From an uncultured Erysipelotrichaceae bacterium (GTDB lineage Bacteria > Bacillota_I > Bacilli_A > Erysipelotrichales > Erysipelotrichaceae), in NCBI GenBank assembly GCA_927435855.1, contig CAKMJZ010000034.1, positions 1 to 56,594 of the forward strand: 56,594 nucleotides of DNA, in the 5' to 3' direction. Positions 26,941 to 36,033 of the stretch are shown piece after piece. The notes beneath the pieces are model-generated. The model saw nothing but the letters and a program-made list of their open reading frames with translations. It was not told the DNA's origin and did not search any database. The position numbers and the translations under genes were made by a program. How positions within the stretch are numbered: the first letter of the stretch is position 1; every line of letters begins with the position of its first letter.

Positions 26941-27202
26941 ACTTCACTTTGACCTTTTCGATTTTCTGTTCAATGACCCATCGGAAATCTACGTTTGCAT
27001 CGGTGCACAATGAAATCGCGTACATCAGCACATCCGCAACTTCATCTAAAATTTCCTGCTGATCACTTGGGATTTTCGATGCTGCTTCAAGCAGTTCCCC
27101 TGCCTCCACAAACACCGACTTCGCCAAAATCAAAGGTGTATCGCTTTTATCCCACCCAAATTCCCCACGCATATGCTCAATTTTTTTAGCTATATCTTCC
27201 AT
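26927..27202 (-). CDS. MazG-like nucleotide pyrophosphohydrolase
   Basis: A 91-residue single-domain all-alpha protein of the MazG/RS21-C6 group. The metal site is visible as FVEAGELLEA followed by EILDEVADVLMYA (ExxxE then ExxD). It would hydrolyse non-canonical or excess (d)NTPs to the monophosphate. It overlaps hemW by 14 bases, so the two are probably co-transcribed. A TGTTATAAT extended -10 lies about 15 bases before the start, just after the tpl terminator. Confidence 0.85.
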   Translation of the reverse strand: MEDIAKKIEHMRGEFGWDKSDTPLILAKSVFVEAGELLEAASKIPSDQQEILDEVADVLMYAISLCTDANVDFRWVIEQKIEKVKVKYGAK

Positions 27203-27224
27203 TTTATCACCAGTGCCATTATAA

Positions 27225-27251
27225 CAAAAAAAATCCCCAAACGGGGATTTT
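27225..27251 (-). terminator. Intrinsic terminator after tyrosine phenol-lyase
   Basis: The minus strand reads AAAATCCCC-GTTT-GGGGATTTT with a run of eight Ts. Confidence 0.92.
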
Positions 27252-27253
27252 GC

Positions 27254-28648
<1,395 letters not shown>

Positions 28649-28657
28649 CTATCTACT

Positions 28658-28686
28658 ACTTTACTCAGCGATGTAAGCGCTGTCAA
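28658..28686 (-). promoter_or_regulatory. Promoter of tpl
   Basis: The minus strand reads TTGACA (perfect -35), 17 bases, TAAAGT. The cre site lies across the -35 and the first part of the spacer. Confidence 0.78.
28672..28685 (+). promoter_or_regulatory. cre site (CcpA operator) in the tpl promoter
   Basis: TGTAAGCGCTGTCA matches all 14 positions of TGWAANCGNTNWCA. It covers most of the -35 box and adjoining spacer, so bound CcpA would block RNA polymerase. Confidence 0.93.
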
Positions 28687-28742
28687 CAGAACACAGGCAT
28701 GTAAATCATGAGAATAAAAAGTAAATTTATACATTCAAATGT

Positions 28743-28766
28743 AAAAAAAAGACGGAGTGTTCCGTC
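28743..28766 (-). terminator. Intrinsic terminator after lepA
   Basis: The minus strand reads GACGGA-ACAC-TCCGTC followed by eight Ts; the stem begins at the lepA stop codon. Confidence 0.92.
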
Positions 28767-30568
28767 TAATCTTCATCCATGGAAAGAACAGCCATAAACG
28801 CTTCCTGTGGGACCTCGACACTTCCCACTTGCTTCATGCGTTTCTTGCCTTCTTTTTGCTTTTCTAAAAGTTTCTTCTTACGGGTGATATCCCCGCCATA
28901 ACACTTCGCCAAAACGTTTTTACGTAAGGCTTTGATATCAGAGCGCGCAATGATCTTATTGTTAATCGCCGCTTGAATCGGAATTTCAAACTGTTGCCGC
29001 GGAATCAGCTTACGCATTTTTTCGGTAATGGCTTTCCCACGAGCATAAGCAAAATCACGGTGAACGATGGTTGACAGTGCATCCACGACTTCAGAATTTA
29101 AAAGTATATCCATTTTTACCAGCTTGGACTCATAATAACCATCCAACTCATAATCATAGGACGCATATCCACGCGTTGCCGATTTCAATCGGTCAAAGAA
29201 ATCATATACGATCTCGCCCAATGGCAGCAGATAGTGCAAATGCATCCGACCGGCATCGACCGCAATCATCTCTTTATAAATACCCCGCTTTTTCTGGCAC
29301 AGTTCCATGACCGGACCGACATATTCGGTCGGCACCATGATCGTCGCCTTTACAAAGGGTTCTTCCATGTGATGTATCTTCTGTACATCGGGAAGTAATG
29401 AGGGATTATCGACGGAAATCATCGATCCATCCGTCATAAATGCGTGATAGACCACTGACGGTGCGGTTGCAATGAGTGATAGATTATACTCCCGTTCCAA
29501 ACGCTCCTGAACGACATCCATATGTAACAGTCCTAAAAATCCGCAACGGAACCCAAAACCCAAAGCCTGTGAGGTTTCAGCTTCATATTTCAATGAAGCA
29601 TCATTGAGTTGTAATTTCTCTAAAGCATCTCTTAAATCGTTATATCGATTGGATTCAATCGGATACAACCCGCAAAATACCATGGAATTTAATGTGCGAT
29701 AACCGGGTAACGGTTCAATTGCTCCATGTTGAGCAGAAGTGATCGTATCCCCGACGTGAACGTCTTTTACTGATTTTATACTTGCAGCAATCCAACCGAC
29801 TTCACCACAACTCAAAGAATTGCGCTTAATCTCTTTAGGTGTACGAATACCACATTCAACTACTTCGTAAAAGGCATTGGCAGCCATAAAGCGGATTTTA
29901 TCGCCGATTTTGACAGATCCTTCTTTAATTCGTACATACGCGATGACCCCACGATAGGAATCATAGATGGAGTCAAAGACCAATGCCTTCAGTGGAGCAT
30001 CGGGATCACCTTGTGGTGCAGGAACTCTGGCTACAATGGCTTCAAGAACCTGCTCGACGTTTAATCCGGTTTTCGCGCTGATTTGCGGAGCATTGGTAGC
30101 TTCCAATCCTATGACGTTTTCAATTTCTTCAATCACACGAATCGGATCAGCAGCTGGTAAATCAACTTTATTAATGACCGGAATGATTTCCAAATTGTTA
30201 TCCAAAGCAAGATATACATTGGCCAATGTCTGAGCTTCGATGCCTTGTGAAGCATCAACGACCAAAACTGCCCCTTCACAAGCGGCAAGTGACCGTGATA
30301 CTTCATAAGTAAAGTCAACATGACCCGGCGTATCAATTAAATGAAACGTATATTCGTGTCCATCGTTAGCAGTATATTTCAATTGCACGGCATTTAGTTT
30401 AATAGTAATACCGCGCTCACGCTCCAAATCAAGTGTATCGAGCATTTGCTCCATCATCTCACGGTTATCGACGGTTTTGGTCATTTCTAAAATACGGTCA
30501 GCCAATGTTGACTTGCCGTGATCGATATGAGCGATAATAGAGAAATTGCGAATATATTTTTGGTTCAT
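28766..30568 (-). CDS. lepA: Elongation factor 4 (LepA)
   Basis: Ribosome-associated GTPase that back-translocates or helps stalled ribosomes. The 600-residue protein starts [22 protein letters not shown] (G1 loop). The track ORF is nine residues longer, but GAAAGGA points to this ATG. Further motifs are [18 protein letters not shown] and the LepA C-terminal domain ending [30 protein letters not shown]. An extended -10 (TGTTATAAT, 30594-30602) lies just upstream. Confidence 0.98.
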   Translation of the reverse strand: MNQKYIRNFSIIAHIDHGKSTLADRILEMTKTVDNREMMEQMLDTLDLERERGITIKLNAVQLKYTANDGHEYTFHLIDTPGHVDFTYEVSRSLAACEGAVLVVDASQGIEAQTLANVYLALDNNLEIIPVINKVDLPAADPIRVIEEIENVIGLEATNAPQISAKTGLNVEQVLEAIVARVPAPQGDPDAPLKALVFDSIYDSYRGVIAYVRIKEGSVKIGDKIRFMAANAFYEVVECGIRTPKEIKRNSLSCGEVGWIAASIKSVKDVHVGDTITSAQHGAIEPLPGYRTLNSMVFCGLYPIESNRYNDLRDALEKLQLNDASLKYEAETSQALGFGFRCGFLGLLHMDVVQERLEREYNLSLIATAPSVVYHAFMTDGSMISVDNPSLLPDVQKIHHMEEPFVKATIMVPTEYVGPVMELCQKKRGIYKEMIAVDAGRMHLHYLLPLGEIVYDFFDRLKSATRGYASYDYELDGYYESKLVKMDILLNSEVVDALSTIVHRDFAYARGKAITEKMRKLIPRQQFEIPIQAAINNKIIARSDIKALRKNVLAKCYGGDITRKKKLLEKQKEGKKRMKQVGSVEVPQEAFMAVLSMDED

Positions 30569-30593
30569 AAAAATCCTTTCAAAAGCATAACAC

Positions 30594-30602
30594 ATTATAA
30601 CA
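30594..30602 (-). promoter_or_regulatory. Extended -10 promoter of lepA
   Basis: The minus strand reads TGTTATAAT about 25 bases before the chosen lepA start. No clear -35 is seen. Confidence 0.6.
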
Positions 30603-30683
30603 AAACAAGCGCAATAAAAAAAGACTTACATCTATCTTTTGGTCAACCACCCCAAATTCGATAAGCATCGCTTGTAAAAAACT

Positions 30684-30711
30684 AAAAAAGCGTCATCATC
30701 AGACAACGCTT
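30684..30711 (-). terminator. Terminator after the LytTR-partner gene
   Basis: The minus strand reads AAGCGT-TGTCTGATGATG-ACGCTT followed by TTTT. The outer stem is six pairs, with a short inner TC/GA pairing. Confidence 0.75.
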
Positions 30712-30727
30712 AAATCTTTTATAGTAT

Positions 30728-31324
30728 TTACTGAGTTAGTAATCGGTAAGTAATATTGATGGTTTCATCCTGGATGTAATAAAGTCCACCCTCTTCAAAT
30801 AAATGCAAGATGTGTGATTTACCCTCTGAATCAACTGTGGAGAATACGGCGATGGATGAAATACGTAGGGCATACTCCACGACCAGTGTCGGAGCTTTAC
30901 CGATCAGATCCTTTACGAATGCTTCACGGCCTTCTTCAATGTATATGATCTGATCGATAGATAAAGTAATCACCATGTTACTTACTTCAGCATGAGCGCG
31001 CATGTCATACGCACTTTCATCTGTATCCGGTGAATTATCTTTATTTGAAATAGCAAACTTTTCAAAATTGTCTTGAAGTGTAGTAACTGCCCCTTCATTG
31101 ACATTTTTGGCCAAATTATCAAACTGAGGTGTATTGGTTAAAAGCAAGGCAACAGCTAAAGCGGAAAGTGCGGCACCTTGAAACCAGAACATCGGTGTTT
31201 TAAATAAATCGTACTTGCGATTTGTTTTGACAGATAAACGTTTTTGCCACATATAGCTTCGAATGATCTGAGTAAGCATCCAAATGACACCCAACACCAG
31301 AATCAGCCAAGATAGTTCTTTCAT
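30728..31324 (-). CDS. Two-helix membrane protein paired with the LytTR regulator
   Basis: A 198-residue protein I do not recognise. TM1 is about residues 4-22 (LSWLILVLGVIWMLTQII) and TM2 about 46-64 (FWFQGAALSALAVALLLT). A soluble C-terminal domain of about 130 residues follows, predicted alpha/beta, with IEEGREAFVKDLIG and a final IQDETINITYRLL. It starts 1 base after the LytTR gene stop and has its own terminator, so the two form an operon. The arrangement recalls LytTR regulatory systems in which a membrane protein holds its LytTR factor inactive (HdrRM, BrsRM). That role is inferred from context only. Confidence 0.75.
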   Translation of the reverse strand: MKELSWLILVLGVIWMLTQIIRSYMWQKRLSVKTNRKYDLFKTPMFWFQGAALSALAVALLLTNTPQFDNLAKNVNEGAVTTLQDNFEKFAISNKDNSPDTDESAYDMRAHAEVSNMVITLSIDQIIYIEEGREAFVKDLIGKAPTLVVEYALRISSIAVFSTVDSEGKSHILHLFEEGGLYYIQDETINITYRLLTQ

Positions 31325-31325
31325 G

Positions 31326-31856
31326 CTACCCCTCCTTGCTTGATAAATATTCTTTAAACGATTTTGTATAACTGCGATTGACTTCGATTTTTTTCTTATT
31401 GTCCATAATCAGCGTAAGCTTTCCATTAAATCCTGAAGCGATTGCTTCAATGCGTGCCACATTGACGATGACAGATTTAGAAATGCGGAAGAACCCGGCC
31501 TGAAATAAGTCTTCTTCAAGTTGATATAGTTTAGCGGACAAACTGATTTCTGCTTTGTCTGTGTAGGCATATACATCATTACCATAGGATTCAATGGTGA
31601 ACACCTGATCAAAACGAACTCGCACTTCTCCACGCGAAGTTTTACCAGAAAGGATTCCACCCGTCTCTTTTTTGTATCTCTCCAACCAATCATGTAACAG
31701 ATCTAATTGGCTCAAATCAAAAACCAGATTGATTTTGCCCTCTTCGCTATCTGCGCTATTTCGGCAAATCACAATCTTATAGTCCGGTGATTCTTCAATT
31801 TTCAAGGTTTGTTTGATCTTTTCCTTCCCTGCGGGATCAAATTTGATCTTAAACAC
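31326..31856 (-). CDS. LytTR-domain DNA-binding regulator without receiver domain
   Basis: A 176-residue protein with a GTG start supported by GGGGAGGACATAAG. Residues 1-70 form an unassigned N-terminal alpha/beta region, not a response-regulator receiver. Residues about 75-172 are a LytTR domain: SRGEVRVRFDQVFTIESYGNDVYAYT, then FFRISKSVIVNVARIEAI and MDNKKKIEVNRSYTKSFKEYL. The latter segments are the classic RxHKSxxVN-like and VSRxYxxxF-like LytTR signatures. It probably binds imperfect direct repeats. It is co-transcribed with the membrane protein that follows. Confidence 0.88.
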   Translation of the reverse strand: MFKIKFDPAGKEKIKQTLKIEESPDYKIVICRNSADSEEGKINLVFDLSQLDLLHDWLERYKKETGGILSGKTSRGEVRVRFDQVFTIESYGNDVYAYTDKAEISLSAKLYQLEEDLFQAGFFRISKSVIVNVARIEAIASGFNGKLTLIMDNKKKIEVNRSYTKSFKEYLSSKEG

Positions 31857-31884
31857 CTTATGTCCTCCCCGGGCTTACACCCAT

Positions 31885-31912
31885 ATTCTAAACTACCTCT
31901 TTATACAGACAA
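31885..31912 (-). promoter_or_regulatory. Possible promoter of the LytTR operon
   Basis: The minus strand reads TTGTCT, 16 bases, TAGAAT, ending about 28 bases before the GTG start. Confidence 0.45.
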
Positions 31913-31913
31913 G

Positions 31914-31950
31914 CAAAAAAAGGTAAGTTACATTATTTATTCAATAACTT
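31914..31950 (-). terminator. Possible terminator after the ECF S-component gene
   Basis: The minus strand has AAGTTA...TAACTT (six pairs, 14-base loop) close to a seven-T run; the stem includes the end of the coding region. Confidence 0.45.
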
Positions 31951-32427
31951 GCGCATCATAGAAGAGAATCCAGGTGCAAGTGCAATTGCAATCAAAGCAC
32001 AACCCATACCCTGTATGATGTTATAGCTTGCTGATGGAATGAAATACTCCCAGCTTTGAGTCAAAAAGACATCGGTAAGACCGTAGGCCAACGTGATCCA
32101 AAGTCCACCGGCAATAAAAGGCACAAATCGCTTCAACGAACCTTCAAGTTTGCGATACAAATATGAAACCAAGACACCTTCACTGCCCTTAATCAAAACT
32201 GTAAATATGATGTACTGAGGAAATCCCAACGTAAAATCCGCTAATCCGCTTCCTACTCCACCAATTACAAACATCATGGGGGCAGGCAATACCGTTGCCA
32301 GCAACATAATCAGTGCATCTCCGATATTTAAGTATCCGATAAAGATCGGTACTGCCACAAAAATCGTTAACGCCGCAACCATCCCTGTAAAAAGCGCGGT
32401 AACTGTAATTTTCTTTGTTAATGACAT
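31933..32427 (-). CDS. ECF transporter substrate-binding (S) component
   Basis: A 164-residue membrane protein with about five to six helices. It has the S-component pattern GYLNIGDALIMLLATVLPAP, GGVGSGLADFTLGFPQYIIFTVLIKGSEG and a final GMGCALIAIALAP. S components capture a vitamin or small cofactor and share an energising EcfAAT module encoded elsewhere. The ligand is not readable from sequence. The start MSLTKK follows AGGAAGTGG and makes the track ORF eight residues shorter. It overlaps the fmt stop by 10 bases, so it is probably co-transcribed with fmt. Confidence 0.85.
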   Translation of the reverse strand: MSLTKKITVTALFTGMVAALTIFVAVPIFIGYLNIGDALIMLLATVLPAPMMFVIGGVGSGLADFTLGFPQYIIFTVLIKGSEGVLVSYLYRKLEGSLKRFVPFIAGGLWITLAYGLTDVFLTQSWEYFIPSASYNIIQGMGCALIAIALAPGFSSMMRKLLNK

Positions 32428-33359
32428 ACATCCACTTCCTTTCCTATCCAAGTCTTGCCGATACCGTTATAAAAGTCGGTGGCTTTGGTTTTTTTCTTGC
32501 CTTCTAGCTGTAATTGTTGAATATAAATCCAACCGTCATTTACAGCCAACACCATAGCCTCTTGATCATACGCGATAAAAGTCGGAAGTGAATACTCGTG
32601 CTTCCCCTGTACAAACAGAGCCTGATGGATTTTGCACTTTTTCCCTTCAATCAACAAGTGACCGACCGGCCAGCTGATCAAACCACGAATCTGATTGTAA
32701 ATCATCCGACCGCCTTTGTCAAAATCAATCCTCTCATCCGCTGAAGTAATATTAAAAGCGTATGTTACTTTACTTTCATCTTGCTCGCAAAACACGGCTT
32801 TATATTCGATCACCAGTCTCAAATCTTCGATGATGCAAAGTGATGCACATTCCATCAGTCGATCATGCACGATTTCAGTCGTATCATCCTCACCAATCGG
32901 TACTTCACGTTGAGCAAATACCGGACCCGCATCCATTTTTACAGCCATTTTCATCATCGATATTCCGGTTTTCATTTCACCATCAATGACCGCTTTGTGA
33001 ATTGGAGCTCCGCCACGATACTTTGGCAAAAGTGAAGCATGAACATTGATACATCCAAATCGAGGTGTTTCTAATAAGCGTTTGGGTAACATTTGTCCAT
33101 AAGCGCATGTGACAATCATGTCCGGTTGAAAAGAGAGAATATCATCGATGGCATCCTTTACTTTCAACGGTTGTAACACCGGAATATCAAAAGTCAATGC
33201 CATTGTCTTGATAGGAGTTGGCATCATTTTCTGATCGCGACCGATGGGTTTATCGGGTTGAGTAACTACCGCAACAACGTCATACTCTTCTTTGATCAAT
33301 GATTTTAAAACAGCGCTCGCAAAGACCGGTGTTCCCATAAATACCACTCTAACGTTCAT
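32418..33359 (-). CDS. fmt: Methionyl-tRNA formyltransferase
   Basis: Formylates initiator Met-tRNA. The track ORF has a 60-residue non-homologous N-terminal run-on; the true start MNVRVVFMGTPVFASAVLKSL follows GAGGTGGCAT and gives 313 residues, the normal length. The catalytic region CINVHASLLPKYRGGAPIHKAV and GISMMKMAVKMDAGPV is intact, with the C-terminal OB fold from about 205. An extended -10 (TGCTATAAT) lies just upstream. In many Bacillota fmt neighbours def or rsmB; here it is next to rpsT instead. Confidence 0.97.
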   Translation of the reverse strand: MNVRVVFMGTPVFASAVLKSLIKEEYDVVAVVTQPDKPIGRDQKMMPTPIKTMALTFDIPVLQPLKVKDAIDDILSFQPDMIVTCAYGQMLPKRLLETPRFGCINVHASLLPKYRGGAPIHKAVIDGEMKTGISMMKMAVKMDAGPVFAQREVPIGEDDTTEIVHDRLMECASLCIIEDLRLVIEYKAVFCEQDESKVTYAFNITSADERIDFDKGGRMIYNQIRGLISWPVGHLLIEGKKCKIHQALFVQGKHEYSLPTFIAYDQEAMVLAVNDGWIYIQQLQLEGKKKTKATDFYNGIGKTWIGKEVDVCH

Positions 33360-33373
33360 ATGCCACCTCACTG

Positions 33374-33382
33374 CCCTATTAT
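33374..33382 (-). promoter_or_regulatory. Extended -10 promoter of fmt
   Basis: The minus strand reads TGCTATAAT about 15 bases before the fmt start, just ahead of GAGGTGG. Confidence 0.6.
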
Positions 33383-33459
33383 AGCATTTTTTACAAAAAT
33401 CGTGATAAGCAACTGTAATTATAGTGATTTTTGATCGCTTTTTGATCGTGATTGTTTTA

Positions 33460-33488
33460 TTGCATTTTCGTCGTGGCTCTGCTATAAT
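33460..33488 (+). promoter_or_regulatory. Promoter of rpsT
   Basis: TTGCAT, 17 bases, TATAAT, with TG one base upstream (TGCTATAAT). AAGGAGG and the ATG of rpsT follow at 33519. Confidence 0.85.
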
Positions 33489-33518
33489 TTTAAAGCGAAA
33501 CTTCAAGGAGGTGCAAGG

Positions 33519-33782
33519 ATGCCAAACATTAAAAGTCAAAAGAAACGTTCATTAACAAACATAAAGCGGTCTGTGGCGATTACTTCGGAAAAATCTGCTC
33601 TTAAAACACAAATGAAATATGTGTTGAAAGCAATTGCCGATCAAAATAAAACTGCTGCTGTTGAAGCTAATGATTTATTGAACTCACGCTTAGACAAAGC
33701 GGTTACCAGCGGAATCTATCACAAAAATTACGCCAGCCGTCAAAAAGCCCGGTTTTCAAAAGCTATCAACGCATTGGTATAA
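33519..33782 (+). CDS. rpsT: 30S ribosomal protein S20
   Basis: An 87-residue basic helical protein that binds 16S rRNA: MPNIKSQKKRSLTNIKRSVAITSEKSALKTQMK, ending KARFSKAINALV. AAGGAGG lies before the ATG. It is monocistronic with its own promoter and a strong terminator, and opposes the holA-comEC run as it does in B. subtilis. Confidence 0.98.
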   Translation: MPNIKSQKKRSLTNIKRSVAITSEKSALKTQMKYVLKAIADQNKTAAVEANDLLNSRLDKAVTSGIYHKNYASRQKARFSKAINALV

Positions 33783-33785
33783 GAC

Positions 33786-33808
33786 AACCAGCCCTGCTGG
33801 TTTTTTTA
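33786..33808 (+). terminator. Intrinsic terminator after rpsT
   Basis: ACCAGC-CCT-GCTGGT is followed by seven Ts. Confidence 0.9.
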
Positions 33809-33812
33809 TACC

Positions 33813-33832
33813 AAAAAGAGCCCGAAGGCTCT
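33813..33832 (-). terminator. Intrinsic terminator after serine dehydratase
   Basis: The minus strand reads AGAGCC-TTCG-GGCTCT followed by TTTT, a stable UUCG tetraloop stem that begins at the stop codon. Confidence 0.88.
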
Positions 33833-35057
33833 AGAAATCAATATCTTCAGGCAACTCCCACGTACATTCCGTGGCTAATCCACCCAGTGAAGTTTCCTTT
33901 AATTCCATTGCGATTTTCGCTCCGGTATAATTCATCGTACGAATGACCATATCAAAACTTACACGATTGGGCTTTATCGCACCAATCGTTTTTGCCATAA
34001 AAGCCGCATCGATAGCTCGTAGTACTGCCGCACCGTTACGCTCGATACACGGAATGATTACATATCCTCCCACCGGATCACACGTCAATCCCAAGTGATG
34101 TTCCATCCCGATTTCAGCCGCATATTCAATGATTTTCAGATTGCCGCCTTCAAGATAAGCCATTGACGCCGCTGCCATCGCACAAGCCACACCGATCTCC
34201 GCCTGACAGCCCCCGACTGCACCGGAGATCGTCGCATTGGTTTTAACGACATTACCGATAATCCCACCCACCGCTAATGCATTAATCAGTTGAGCACGCG
34301 AATAACCCAAGTCATTGTAACAATGATACATCAAAGCCGCCATAACACCGCTTGCCCCTAAAGTCGGAGCTGTTACGACCTTCCCTAAGGAAGCATTTTC
34401 CTCATTATTAGCATAAGCATATGCCAACAGTTTCATACGATTGCGCTGCGTATGACTATCCAAAATGTTTGCCTGAAGCATCATCGACTTAGCAACCCGT
34501 GGCATTTTTAGTCTTCCTGGCAAAAGACCAGTACCTTCCAACCCCCGTTTGACCGCAAACAACATATCATTCAAGATTTGTGATAAATAATCAGGCAACT
34601 CCGGTTCATAAGTAAAAACAAACTGCGGAAGTGTAATTTTATTAAATGAGCAAAAATCCATAATTTCTTCCAAATTGCGATGCGGATATATCTGACGCTG
34701 AAAATCGAAATTCTCATTGAGGATCATAATACTTCCGCCACCGATGGAATATACGACCCACTCCAGTAATAATTGGTTTTCTTGATCAAACGCTTTAATG
34801 ATTAGACCATTAGGAAACGGATATTGCCAATCCAGTTTAAACTCCACATTGCAAGGAGTCGGAGCGAAGGTATCAATAATTACTTTATCTGTATAGTGCC
34901 CTTTTCCGGTCAGTGAAAGTGACCCATAAAGCTCGATGTTGACATATGCCATACCCTTGACCCGCTCCATAAAAAGCAAGCTTGCCCGACGCGGAGCCAA
35001 TGTGTGACTGCTTGAAGGTCCAGGACCTGATTTATATAGTTCTCTTAGTGATTCCAT
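33831..35057 (-). CDS. sdaA: L-serine ammonia-lyase, single-chain [4Fe-4S] type
   Basis: Deaminates L-serine to pyruvate and ammonia. The 408-residue chain fuses the beta domain (SGPGPSSSHTLAPRRAS near the N-terminus) with the alpha domain. Iron-sulfur ligands are expected at cysteines in AVGGCQAEIGVAC, LGLTCDPVGG and VIIPCIERNG. It lies 4 bases after holA with GAGGTAACC in between, at the end of a comEA-comEC-holA-sdaA run. It is slightly shorter than some single-chain homologues but keeps all motifs. It adds a third amino-acid fermentation route to the window; I saw no cre site by it. Confidence 0.93.
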   Translation of the reverse strand: MESLRELYKSGPGPSSSHTLAPRRASLLFMERVKGMAYVNIELYGSLSLTGKGHYTDKVIIDTFAPTPCNVEFKLDWQYPFPNGLIIKAFDQENQLLLEWVVYSIGGGSIMILNENFDFQRQIYPHRNLEEIMDFCSFNKITLPQFVFTYEPELPDYLSQILNDMLFAVKRGLEGTGLLPGRLKMPRVAKSMMLQANILDSHTQRNRMKLLAYAYANNEENASLGKVVTAPTLGASGVMAALMYHCYNDLGYSRAQLINALAVGGIIGNVVKTNATISGAVGGCQAEIGVACAMAAASMAYLEGGNLKIIEYAAEIGMEHHLGLTCDPVGGYVIIPCIERNGAAVLRAIDAAFMAKTIGAIKPNRVSFDMVIRTMNYTGAKIAMELKETSLGGLATECTWELPEDIDF

Positions 35058-35061
35058 GGGG

Positions 35062-36033
35062 TTACCTCATCGCTTCTATTAAAAATAACTCAAAACCCAT
35101 CGGTCCGTTGATCAGACCGGTCTTTATTTTCTGATCCAACTGCGCCAACATTTCCAAAAGTTCGCATACCCGATCTAAATTAGTCATGCGGGAATATCCA
35201 AGTGCTTTGGAAAAAACAAAATCATGTACGCCAAGTTTTTCGCGAATATCATCATCCGAAATTCGCTCGCGTTTATAAACCAATATTTGAAACATGACCC
35301 TTAACTGCCAGGCAATGGATGGCACCAAGGCCACCGGATCGTATTTCAACACTTGTAAATCCTTATAAATCCTTAATGCGGCACCGAGATCTTTTGATAC
35401 GACCGCTGCTGACAGATCGAAAACATTATCTTCTAACGGTCTGGAAATGAGTACATCCAATACTTTTTTGTCAATTGGATCTGGAAACAAAGCCAGTTTA
35501 TCCAACTCACGCATACAGGTTTCAATCTGCTTTGGTAAACGGTTGATCAGATGTCTCATTTTATCATCATCTAATTTGATTTGACGTACCAAGCACTGCC
35601 GGCGAATGATGCTTTCATATTCATTTTTACTTATTTTCGCAACTTCAATCCACACGGTATTCTTACCTTTGTTTTTTACCAACGGTTTTGTTATTTCAGC
35701 TGTTTTGTTCATCTTATCATTTTCAAACATAATCAACAAAATCACTTCTTTGGGCATCGTCTCAACAAGAGAAGTCCACGTTTTTAAAATTGTGGGATTA
35801 TCAAAATTCTTTAGTGTAAATCCTGGAGGATTTATTAATTCAATGACCTTAATATCGGAAAAGAAAGAAATCGTTTGGATTTCCTCAAATAATTCATCCC
35901 AATCAAAACTTGCTGAGTAACCGTCGAAAACAGCCGGTTCAATGCCCTTGGCTGATTTTTCATTCTTATCGACCCACTCTTTAGCTTTTTGTCTTAAGAA
36001 AAAGCGGTCGCTACCGGTTATGACAACATTCAT
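35062..36033 (-). CDS. holA: DNA polymerase III delta subunit
   Basis: Clamp-loader subunit that opens the sliding clamp. The 323-residue protein begins MNVVITGSDRFFLRQKAKEWV and has the AAA+-like domain without Walker motifs. DNVFDLSAAVVSKDLGAALRIYKDL and AWQLRVMFQILVYKRE are typical of domain III. It overlaps comEC by 4 bases, the same gene order as in B. subtilis (comEC-yqeN). Confidence 0.93.
   Translation of the reverse strand: MNVVITGSDRFFLRQKAKEWVDKNEKSAKGIEPAVFDGYSASFDWDELFEEIQTISFFSDIKVIELINPPGFTLKNFDNPTILKTWTSLVETMPKEVILLIMFENDKMNKTAEITKPLVKNKGKNTVWIEVAKISKNEYESIIRRQCLVRQIKLDDDKMRHLINRLPKQIETCMRELDKLALFPDPIDKKVLDVLISRPLEDNVFDLSAAVVSKDLGAALRIYKDLQVLKYDPVALVPSIAWQLRVMFQILVYKRERISDDDIREKLGVHDFVFSKALGYSRMTNLDRVCELLEMLAQLDQKIKTGLINGPMGFELFLIEAMR

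Noticed and set aside
32418-33539. The 373-residue version of Fmt
   Set aside because: The first 60 residues read through the intergenic promoter region; the start after GAGGTGG gives the normal Fmt N-terminus.
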